A stretch of DNA of 64,000 nt from Aquimarina sp. Aq107. GTDB lineage: Bacteria; Bacteroidota; Bacteroidia; Flavobacteriales; Flavobacteriaceae. Positions 1-7,214 of this stretch are shown one piece after another (the stretch's first letter is position 1; each line of letters starts with the position of its first letter). The position numbers and the translations under genes were made by a program. Location: the NCBI RefSeq assembly GCF_943733665.1, contig NZ_OX030782.1, positions 4,946,501-5,010,500 on the forward strand. The letters are read 5' to 3'. A model generated the notes under the pieces. The model saw nothing but the letters and a program-made list of their open reading frames with translations, was not told the DNA's origin and made no database searches.

Positions 1-1233
1 GCCAAAATACTTAAAAAATCTTCAAGAGATTGGGATGGAGGATATGCAATGGCTGGAATGTTAGGACATGGAGATGCTTTTGTGCTTAGAGATCCTGCAG
101 GAATAAGACCTGCTTATTATTATCAGGATGATGAGGTAGTTGTAGTAGCTTCAGAAAGACCAGTGATTCAAACGGTGTTTAATGTTCCTTTTGATAAAGT
201 GATTGAATTGGATCCTGGAAAAGCCATTATTGTTAAAAAGAATGGAAAAACATCAATAAGTAAAATTATTGAACCTTTAGAAAGAAAAGCGTGTTCTTTT
301 GAACGTATTTATTTTTCTAGAGGTAGTGATGCCGAAATTTATGAAGAAAGAAAAAAACTAGGTAAACTTATAATGCCACAGGTGTTAAAAGAAATTAATC
401 ACGATACAGTGAATACAGTATTTTCTTTTATTCCTAATACAGCAGAAACTTCCTTTTACGGAATGGTAGAGGCAGCTCAGGACGAGTTAAATAAACAAAA
501 AAATGAAACAATACTTTCTGAAAAAGATTCATTAACCGATGAGCGTTTATCAGAAATACTTTCTGCTAGACTTAGAACAGAAAAATTAGCTATTAAAGAT
601 GCTAAACTAAGAACGTTTATTACCGAAGACAGCAGCAGAGATGATTTAGTGGCTCACGTATATGATGTTACATATGGTGTAGTAAAATCTGAAGATAATT
701 TAGTGATCATAGATGATAGTATCGTAAGAGGTACCACACTAAAGAAGAGTATAATTAAGATGCTTGATAGACTGAAGCCAAAAAAGATTATTGTAGTTTC
801 TTCTGCACCGCAGATTCGTTATCCGGATTGTTATGGAATTGATATGGCTAGACTAGAAGGGCTTATTGCCTTTAAAGCTTCATTAGCTTTATTAAAAGAG
901 AATGGTAATTATGATTTAGTAGAACAGGTATATGAAAAGTGTAAAGCTCAGGAGAATCTAGCAGATGAAGATGTTCAGAATTTTGTAAAAGAAATATATG
1001 AAGGTTTTACTGATCAAGAAATAAGTGATAAGATCGCTGAATTATTAAGTGATGAAACTGTAAATGCAGAAATAAAAATTATTTATCAAACAGTTGACAA
1101 TCTACATATTGCGTGCCCTAAGAATTTAGGAGATTGGTACTTTACAGGAGATTATCCTACTATAGGAGGTAATAGAGTAGTGAACAAAGCATTTATAAAC
1201 TTTTTCGAAGGTAAAGATGAGCGAGCGTACTAA
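1..1233 (+). CDS. purF: Amidophosphoribosyltransferase, 3' part (cut by window start)
   Basis: The reading frame is open from the first base, so the gene starts before the window and 410 residues are visible. PurF makes 5-phosphoribosylamine from PRPP and glutamine, the committed step of purine synthesis in the cytoplasm. The visible part holds the end of the Ntn-type glutaminase domain (DPAGIRPAYYY and following) and the phosphoribosyltransferase domain with the PRPP loop VIIDDSIVRGTT at about codons 235-246. The catalytic N-terminal cysteine is outside the window. About 140 residues follow the PRPP loop, consistent with the long PurF form of Bacteroidota. It is followed by an intrinsic terminator about 150 bases after the stop. 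Identification is firm. Confidence 0.93.
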   Translation, partial: AKILKKSSRDWDGGYAMAGMLGHGDAFVLRDPAGIRPAYYYQDDEVVVVASERPVIQTVFNVPFDKVIELDPGKAIIVKKNGKTSISKIIEPLERKACSFERIYFSRGSDAEIYEERKKLGKLIMPQVLKEINHDTVNTVFSFIPNTAETSFYGMVEAAQDELNKQKNETILSEKDSLTDERLSEILSARLRTEKLAIKDAKLRTFITEDSSRDDLVAHVYDVTYGVVKSEDNLVIIDDSIVRGTTLKKSIIKMLDRLKPKKIIVVSSAPQIRYPDCYGIDMARLEGLIAFKASLALLKENGNYDLVEQVYEKCKAQENLADEDVQNFVKEIYEGFTDQEISDKIAELLSDETVNAEIKIIYQTVDNLHIACPKNLGDWYFTGDYPTIGGNRVVNKAFINFFEGKDERAY

Positions 1234-1386
1234 AAAATTAATTTTCTGCGTTGTTAAAATCAGTTAATTTGTGTATTTCAACAAGTATTTTAGCTTTTCA
1301 TCTAAAACATTTTTACACAATGAAATAACGCTTTATATTAGCAGAGCCATAGCATAAGTAGGTTAAGTTCATGGTAGATTTGGGGC

Positions 1387-1420
1387 AAAAAAAGGTGGAC
1401 TTTCCACCTTTTTTTATTTT
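1387..1420 (+). terminator. Intrinsic terminator after purF
   Basis: A perfect 13-bp stem (AAAAAAAGGTGGA, 1387-1399, with TCCACCTTTTTTT, 1403-1415) closes on the 3-base loop CTT and runs into T-rich DNA. The 150 bases between the purF stop and this hairpin hold no open frame that I can support. Confidence 0.85.
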
Positions 1421-1448
1421 ATAATATTTCGTAAAATATTTATATAAA

Positions 1449-1479
1449 AAAAAGAGTCGTACATAATACGACTCTTTTT
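1449..1479 (-). terminator. Terminator of the superoxide dismutase gene (bidirectional)
   Basis: The stem AAAAAGAGTCGTA / TACGACTCTTTTT (13 bp) has the loop CATAA. A/T tracts on both sides allow it to act in both directions. It lies 20 bases after the stop of the minus-strand superoxide dismutase gene and also backs up the purF terminator. Confidence 0.85.
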
Positions 1480-1499
1480 CTTTTTATATAGTTGAAGTA

Positions 1500-2108
1500 T
1501 TATTTACCCTTGGCATATCTGCTAGAAACTTCATCCCAATTAATTACGTTAAAGAAAGCGTTAATATAATCAGGTCTGCGATTTTGATAATTTAAGTAAT
1601 AAGCATGTTCCCAAACATCTAACCCTAAAATTGGAGTACCTCCACAACCAGTACCTGGCATTAATGGATTATCCTGATTTGGAGTTGAGCAAACTTCTAC
1701 TTTACCGCCTTCTAGAACACAAAGCCAAGCCCATCCAGAACCAAATTGAGTTGCAGCAGCTTTAGAAAAAGCATCCTTAAAAGCTTCAAAAGAGCCAAAA
1801 GCATTATTGATTGCATCAGCTAGTTCACCAGAAGGAGCACCTCCTCCATTTGGAGACATGATTTCCCAAAATAAGCTGTGGTTATAAAAACCACCACCAT
1901 TATTTCTAACAGCTCCATTAGACATATCTAGGTTTATCAGAATATTTTCTATAGTCTTACCGTCTAAATCTGTACCAGAAATAGCCGCATTTAATTTACT
2001 AGTGTATCCAGCATGATGCTTATCATGATGAATTTCCATGGTACGAGCGTCTATATTAGGTTCTAGTGCATCAAAGGCATAGTTTAATTTTGGTAATTCG
2101 AATGACAT
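1500..2108 (-). CDS. sodA: Superoxide dismutase, Mn/Fe family, Mn-type signature
   Basis: It converts superoxide to hydrogen peroxide and oxygen. The 202 residues are the normal length for a cytoplasmic bacterial Mn/Fe enzyme. Metal ligands are visible at H27 (in MEIHHDKHH), H77 (in NHSLFWE), and D164 and H168 (in LDVWEHAYYL). The outer-sphere glutamine sits in STPNQDNP (Q144), the position used by Mn enzymes such as E. coli SodA, where Fe enzymes have Ala in that loop. Mn is therefore the likelier metal, though cambialistic use cannot be excluded. No signal peptide is present. The gene is monocistronic, with its own terminator and a -7-like box 36 bases upstream of the start. Confidence 0.95.
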   Translation of the reverse strand: MSFELPKLNYAFDALEPNIDARTMEIHHDKHHAGYTSKLNAAISGTDLDGKTIENILINLDMSNGAVRNNGGGFYNHSLFWEIMSPNGGGAPSGELADAINNAFGSFEAFKDAFSKAAATQFGSGWAWLCVLEGGKVEVCSTPNQDNPLMPGTGCGGTPILGLDVWEHAYYLNYQNRRPDYINAFFNVINWDEVSSRYAKGK

Positions 2109-2143
2109 AATCTATTTTTTAGTTAATAAGAAAAAAATGAAAC

Positions 2144-2174
2144 CAAATTTAGGAATAAGAGCGATGAATAAAAA
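2144..2174 (-). promoter_or_regulatory. Probable promoter of the superoxide dismutase gene
   Basis: Read on the minus strand, TAAATTTG (2144-2151) matches the Bacteroidota -7 box TAnnTTTG exactly. A weak -33 region (TTTT instead of TTTG) lies about 19 bases further upstream. It sits 36 bases before the sodA ATG. Confidence 0.5.
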
Positions 2175-2267
2175 TTAATATTTGTTATAAATTAATTAAA
2201 TTGATTTTTTTTCAAACACCTTCTCATTATCTAATAGATTTAATTTTATTTTTAATAGCAATTCGAC

Positions 2268-2297
2268 TTTGAAAACTACGCTTTTTTGATACTTTAG
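2268..2297 (+). promoter_or_regulatory. Possible promoter of addA
   Basis: A -33 box TTTG (2268-2271), an 18-base spacer and TACTTTAG (2290-2297, one mismatch to TAnnTTTG) are placed so that transcription would begin only about ten bases before the TTG start codon of the helicase gene. Confidence 0.4.
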
Positions 2298-2310
2298 TAA
2301 AAAAACAGAC

Positions 2311-5300
2311 TTGAAATCTCCTTATCCCTTTACAATTTATAATGCAGCAGCAGGTGCTGGAAAAACCTATACATTAGTAAAGTCATATTTGATAGCACTA
2401 TTTACTGGTGAGTATAAGGATGCTTATAAAAATATTTTGGCGATTACTTTTACAAACAAAGCTGTTAGCGAGATGAAAACTAGGGTTTTAGAAAATCTAG
2501 TTGGATTAAGTAACGTGAAACTATCATCAAAGTATCAATCTTTATTGGATGATATTATTCGAGAAACTGGTTTAGAGGAACAAATAATAAAGAAAAAAGC
2601 CGACAGAATTCTTAAAAGTATATTGCATAATTATGCAGCTTTTGATATTGTAACAATAGATACATTTACACATCGAGTAATAAGAACATTTGCCCGTGAT
2701 CTGGGTATTCCAATGAATTTTGAAATAGAAATGGATACTGAATCACTAATTGAAGAATCAGTCGATGCTATTATAGCTAAAGTAGGAGAAGATAAAGAGC
2801 TTACAAGAACCATTATAGATTTTGCATTAAGTAAATTAGAAGATGATAAGAATTGGGATATTACTGTTGAGTTAAATAAAATAGCACGTCTATTATTTAG
2901 TGAAAATGATCGTATGCACTTGGATAATCTTTCTGATAAAACAGCAGAAGATTTTAAAGGTTTAAAAACGACGCTGGCTTCAAGAATTTCGGAGGATAAA
3001 AAGAGTATTATTTTAGGTTCTAAAGAAGTTTTGAATCAAATAAAAGAAAACGGAATAGAACATAAAGATTTTACTCGTGGATCAATTCCAGCTCATTTTA
3101 AAAAATTAGAACAGGGAGATACTAATATCGATTTTAAGGCTTCTTGGAAACAGAATATTCAATCAGCTTCATTTTATGGTGTTAAGTTGGATGTCGCTAA
3201 AAAAGAATCGATAGATGCAATACGTTCTTTGATCGAACAAGTTTTTTTAGATACGAAGCAAAAAATTCTTACCATAAAACTGTATGAAAATATTATTAAA
3301 AATTTAATTCCCCTTTCGGTATTGAATATTATTAATAAAGAACTTCAAAACATTAAAAAAGAAAGAAGTATTTTATTGATATCGGAGTTTAATAAAATCA
3401 TCAGTGAAGCAATTCAAGACCAACCAGCGCCTTTTATATATGAGAGATTAGGCGAACGTTATCGGGATTATTTTATAGATGAGTTTCAGGATACCTCAGA
3501 ACTCCAATGGAATAATATGATCCCTTTAATTGATAATGCAATATCTTCGGAAACATTAAGTGGTAAAAGAGGACAATTGACGATAGTAGGAGATGCCAAA
3601 CAAGCTATTTATCGATGGAGAGGAGGAAAAGCAGAACAGTTTATTGACCTATCCTTGGATCAAAATCCATTTTCTATTGAAGAAAAACAGGTTCTGAATT
3701 TACCTAGAAATTATCGCAGTCATCAAGAAATTATTAGGTTTAATAATGATTTATTTACTTTTTTATCAAATGATTTTAGCAATGATTTACATAAGAAATT
3801 ATATCTACTAGGAAATAATCAAGAGTACAATGATAAGAAAGAAGGATATGTAAAATTGTCTTTTATAGAAGCTAAAAATGCAACAGAAGAAAATGAGCTT
3901 TATCCAGAGAAAGTTTATGATTCGGTTTTAGAACTTAAGGAAAAAGGATATTTGTTAAATGAAATGTGTATCCTAACCAGAAAACAAAAGGAAGGAGCTT
4001 TGATTGCTGATTTTTTAACCGAAAAAGGGCTTTCGATTATTTCATCAGAAACTCTATTACTTAAAAATGATCCTAAAGTATGTTTTGTTGTCGATATGCT
4101 TACCTGGTTTGTGTATCCGGATGAATTATTGTCTAAAACAAGAATTTTAAATTTTATCACAGAGGAGTTTTTTATTTCAGAACAACATCATTTTTTGAGT
4201 AAATTAGTTTTTACAAATAAAAGAGAGTTTTGTGATCAACTTAAATTGCTAGGAATAGATTTTAGTTTTCATCAATTGGATATAAAGCCTTTTTATGAAG
4301 CCGTAGAATATATAGTAAGTAGTTTTAAACTTACGGAAGCATCACCAGCATATGTACAGTTTCTTTTAGATGTAATTTTTGCTTACACTCAAAAAAACGC
4401 TGAAGGTGTTGTAGGGTTCTTATCTTACTGGGAACATAAAAAAGAGAAACTAAGTATTATAGCTCCCGAAGGAGAAGAAGCAATTCAGATAATGACTATA
4501 CACAAGTCTAAAGGATTAGAGTTTCCTTGTGTGATTTATCCATATGCTAATATTGATATTTATAGAGAGATAGAGCCAAAAACTTGGTTGCCAGTTTCTA
4601 AAAATGGTTTTAATGGGTTTGAAGAAGTATTTATAAATTATAACAAACAGTTATCAGAGTATGGAGCAAAGGCAGAACAGATTGTACAGGAACATCAATC
4701 TCAATTAGAGTTAGATACTTTTAATCTATTATACGTTGCTTTAACGAGAGCTGAAGAACAGTTATATGTTATTTCTAAAGCGGAAATTAACAGGAAAGGA
4801 GAAACAAATTTTAATAAATTTTCAGGAAAACTTATTAATTATTTAAAACATATTGGGAGATGGAATAATGAACAACTGTTGTATGAGTTTGGAAACTCTA
4901 AAAAACCAAATGCTGATGTTGTATCGGATGATTCTAAAACAAAAAACATTGTCCTTAGCAGATTGGAAAACTCTCAAAAGAAATATAAAGTATATGTAGT
5001 TACTAATTCAGGAAAACTATGGGATACGTTGCAGGAATCAGCTATAGAGAAGGGGAATGTAATCCACGAGTTAATGGCTTCTATTTATACCCATAAAGAT
5101 TTAGATAGTGTGGTAGAAAATGCATTAAAAACTGGCTTGATAAGTCATTTAGATAAAGAATCACTTCATAAGGAGTTAAAAATGGTGCTTGATCACCCGG
5201 AACTCTTTAAATATTTTTCTGATAGTAATATCGTACTAAACGAAAGGGATATCATTTCAAATGGTCAGATCTATAGGCCCGATAGAGTTACAATTGACTC

Positions 5301-5463
5301 TAATGGGTTTGCGTCTATAATAGACTATAAAACAGGGGAATACAGCTCTTCTCATGCTAAGCAACTTGAGGAGTACAGTATGCTCCTTCAAAAATTAGGA
5401 TACAAGCTGGGTGAAAAAATACTAGTATATTTTAACACCAAAATCACTTTAAAATATATATAA
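2311..5463 (+). CDS. addA: AddA-like UvrD/Rep helicase fused to a RecB-type nuclease
   Basis: This is the motor and nuclease subunit of an AddAB-type double-strand break resection enzyme, acting on DNA in the cytoplasm. Within 1050 residues the superfamily 1A motifs appear in order: Walker A NAAAGAGKTYTLV (11-23), DEFQDTSELQW (Walker B, from D390), GDAKQAIYRWRGG (about 427-439) and TIHKSKGLEF before the last third. The C-terminal RecB-family nuclease shows GNVIHELMA (about 914) and IIDYKTGEY (about 1003), which supply the PD-(D/E)XK residues. The start is TTG, because no ATG lies in frame near it. The probable partner nuclease begins 1.75 kb downstream, separated by an ompA gene, which is an unusual split. 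It is somewhat shorter than Bacillus AddA. Confidence 0.85.
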   Translation: MKSPYPFTIYNAAAGAGKTYTLVKSYLIALFTGEYKDAYKNILAITFTNKAVSEMKTRVLENLVGLSNVKLSSKYQSLLDDIIRETGLEEQIIKKKADRILKSILHNYAAFDIVTIDTFTHRVIRTFARDLGIPMNFEIEMDTESLIEESVDAIIAKVGEDKELTRTIIDFALSKLEDDKNWDITVELNKIARLLFSENDRMHLDNLSDKTAEDFKGLKTTLASRISEDKKSIILGSKEVLNQIKENGIEHKDFTRGSIPAHFKKLEQGDTNIDFKASWKQNIQSASFYGVKLDVAKKESIDAIRSLIEQVFLDTKQKILTIKLYENIIKNLIPLSVLNIINKELQNIKKERSILLISEFNKIISEAIQDQPAPFIYERLGERYRDYFIDEFQDTSELQWNNMIPLIDNAISSETLSGKRGQLTIVGDAKQAIYRWRGGKAEQFIDLSLDQNPFSIEEKQVLNLPRNYRSHQEIIRFNNDLFTFLSNDFSNDLHKKLYLLGNNQEYNDKKEGYVKLSFIEAKNATEENELYPEKVYDSVLELKEKGYLLNEMCILTRKQKEGALIADFLTEKGLSIISSETLLLKNDPKVCFVVDMLTWFVYPDELLSKTRILNFITEEFFISEQHHFLSKLVFTNKREFCDQLKLLGIDFSFHQLDIKPFYEAVEYIVSSFKLTEASPAYVQFLLDVIFAYTQKNAEGVVGFLSYWEHKKEKLSIIAPEGEEAIQIMTIHKSKGLEFPCVIYPYANIDIYREIEPKTWLPVSKNGFNGFEEVFINYNKQLSEYGAKAEQIVQEHQSQLELDTFNLLYVALTRAEEQLYVISKAEINRKGETNFNKFSGKLINYLKHIGRWNNEQLLYEFGNSKKPNADVVSDDSKTKNIVLSRLENSQKKYKVYVVTNSGKLWDTLQESAIEKGNVIHELMASIYTHKDLDSVVENALKTGLISHLDKESLHKELKMVLDHPELFKYFSDSNIVLNERDIISNGQIYRPDRVTIDSNGFASIIDYKTGEYSSSHAKQLEEYSMLLQKLGYKLGEKILVYFNTKITLKYI

Positions 5464-5682
5464 ATAACAATTATTTTCGTAATTACTAGTAGAAATTTAC
5501 TGATAAAAAATATTTTTATCTTATAATTGTACCGTAATTATAAAAATTAGAATCGTAAATTTCAGCTTAGTACGTCAATTTTTTCACATTTGTGAGGGGC
5601 TTAAAGACTTAAAATAAGGCTTCAAAAACTTCGCAAAGGTCGATATACACTGGCCTATTAAGAAAAATTTATTAGTTTTGTC

Positions 5683-5713
5683 TTTGACAGTAATTTTTAA
5701 CATATTACATTTG
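5683..5713 (+). promoter_or_regulatory. Consensus promoter of the OmpA-family gene
   Basis: TTTG (5683-5686), exactly 19 bases of spacer, then TACATTTG (5706-5713) is a perfect match to the Bacteroidota primary promoter (TTTG-N19-TAnnTTTG). Transcription would start near 5718, leaving a leader of about 30 A/T-rich bases. This fits strong constitutive expression of a major outer-membrane protein. Confidence 0.8.
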
Positions 5714-5747
5714 CTCTAATTAACACTTAAAAATTAAATTATTGAAT

Positions 5748-7142
5748 ATGAAACATCTTAGCAGATTTTTAGTGGCTTCGTTATTAGTACTTGGGTTTAG
5801 TACTGCGAATGCACAGGATGAAAACAACCCTTGGGCAGTATCGATTGGCGTTAATGCTGTTGATATTTTTCCTACCGGAGGAGATTTACCTATACAAGGA
5901 GAAATCTTTGACGAGTTTTTTAACGCTACGGACCACTGGAACATTCTTCCATCTGTATCTAAACTATCAGTTGGTAGATATATAGGAGACGGATTTACTT
6001 TTACTGTTGCTGGTACAGTTAACAAGATTGATAAATTAGGAGAAACCGCTGATGGAACTCAAGTTAGCGCTAATGACTTATCTTATTACGCAGCAGATGC
6101 AAGAATAAGTTATAGTTTTAAAAATGTTTTAAAAACTAAATGGTTTGATCCTTACCTAGGAGTAGGTGGTGGTTACACTTGGGTTGATGAAATTGGTGCA
6201 GGAACTTTAAATGGTTCTTTAGGTGTTAATTTTTGGTTAACTGAAAACTTAGCTTTTAACTTACAGAGTACTTACAAGCATGTATTCGAAGATTACGAGG
6301 TTAGTAACTATCCTCCAACTCACTTCCAACATTCTGCTGGACTTACTTTCGCTTTCGGAGGTAAAGATACTGATGGTGATGGTGTATTTGATAAAGACGA
6401 TGAGTGTATCGACGTTCCTGGTTTAGCTGAATTTAACGGATGTCCTGATACTGATGGTGATGGAATCACTGATGCTAAAGATGACTGTCCAGATGTTGCT
6501 GGTACAGCTGAATTTAACGGATGTGCTGATACTGACGGTGACGGAATTGCTGATCCTAAAGATGAGTGTCCTACAGTTGCTGGTTTAGCTAACTTAAACG
6601 GATGTCCTGATGCTGATGGCGATGGAATCACTGATGCTAAAGATGGTTGTCCTAATGAAGCTGGTCCTGCTGCTAACAACGGATGTCCTTACCAAGATAA
6701 AGACGGTGACGGAGTATTAGACAAAGACGATAACTGTCCTGATGTTGCTGGTACTGTTGCTAACAATGGTTGTCCTGAAGTAACTGAAGAAATTCAGAAA
6801 ACATTAAATGAGTATGCTGCTCAAGTATTATTTGATTCAGGTAAATCAACTATCAAAGATCAGTCTACTAAAGTATTAAACGATATTATTGGTATCCTTA
6901 AGGAGTATCCTACTGCTAAATTCGTTATCGAAGGGCACACAGATAGTCAAGGTAGAGAAGCTAACAACCAGAAATTATCTGACTCTAGAGCAAACGCTGT
7001 TAAGACATTCTTAACTAGTAATGGTATCGATCAGTTCAGATTATCTGCTGTTGGTTATGGAGAATCAAGACCAGTTGCATCTAATAAAACAAGAGCTGGT
7101 AGAGCACAAAACAGACGTGTAGAGATCAACTTAGTGAAGTAA
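5748..7142 (+). CDS. OmpA-family outer-membrane protein with thrombospondin type-3 repeats
   Basis: A major envelope protein that anchors the outer membrane to peptidoglycan. I start it at the ATG giving MKHLSRF; a TTG two codons upstream is less likely. Layout of the 464 residues: signal peptide 1-23 (ends TANAQ); a beta-barrel of about 180 residues with a glycine-rich strand YLGVGGGYTW; about five calcium-binding repeats with DTDGDGxxDxxDxCP from residue 206 to about 345, each closed by a cysteine pair; and a C-terminal OmpA peptidoglycan-binding domain from about 350 (VIEGHTDSQGREANNQKLSDSRA). The repeat region has strongly similar codons between units, so unit number may vary between strains. 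It is flanked by a consensus promoter and a strong terminator, so it is probably monocistronic. Confidence 0.93.
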   Translation: MKHLSRFLVASLLVLGFSTANAQDENNPWAVSIGVNAVDIFPTGGDLPIQGEIFDEFFNATDHWNILPSVSKLSVGRYIGDGFTFTVAGTVNKIDKLGETADGTQVSANDLSYYAADARISYSFKNVLKTKWFDPYLGVGGGYTWVDEIGAGTLNGSLGVNFWLTENLAFNLQSTYKHVFEDYEVSNYPPTHFQHSAGLTFAFGGKDTDGDGVFDKDDECIDVPGLAEFNGCPDTDGDGITDAKDDCPDVAGTAEFNGCADTDGDGIADPKDECPTVAGLANLNGCPDADGDGITDAKDGCPNEAGPAANNGCPYQDKDGDGVLDKDDNCPDVAGTVANNGCPEVTEEIQKTLNEYAAQVLFDSGKSTIKDQSTKVLNDIIGILKEYPTAKFVIEGHTDSQGREANNQKLSDSRANAVKTFLTSNGIDQFRLSAVGYGESRPVASNKTRAGRAQNRRVEINLVK

Positions 7143-7173
7143 TTATTTTTCACTAAAAAAATAATACATAGAT

Positions 7174-7206
7174 AAAACGTCCCGATTATTCGGGACGTTT
7201 TTTATT
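7174..7206 (+). terminator. Intrinsic terminator after the OmpA-family gene
   Basis: An 11-bp stem AAAACGTCCCG (7174-7184) / CGGGACGTTTT (7191-7201) has the loop ATTATT and a T tract. It ends only about ten bases before the start codon of the next gene. Confidence 0.9.
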
Positions 7207-7214
7207 TTTAATAG

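Noticed and set aside
1340..1415. Fourth copy of the structured RNA element before the purF terminator
   Set aside because: AAGTT and a terminator are present, but the invariant loop AAGTTGAGTTTG and the outer stem are missing, so the likeness is by chance.
6320..6679. 119-codon open frame on the minus strand opposite the OmpA-family gene
   Set aside because: It mirrors the Asp/Gly-rich calcium repeats, giving a low-complexity Ser/Pro product; a typical antisense shadow of repeats.
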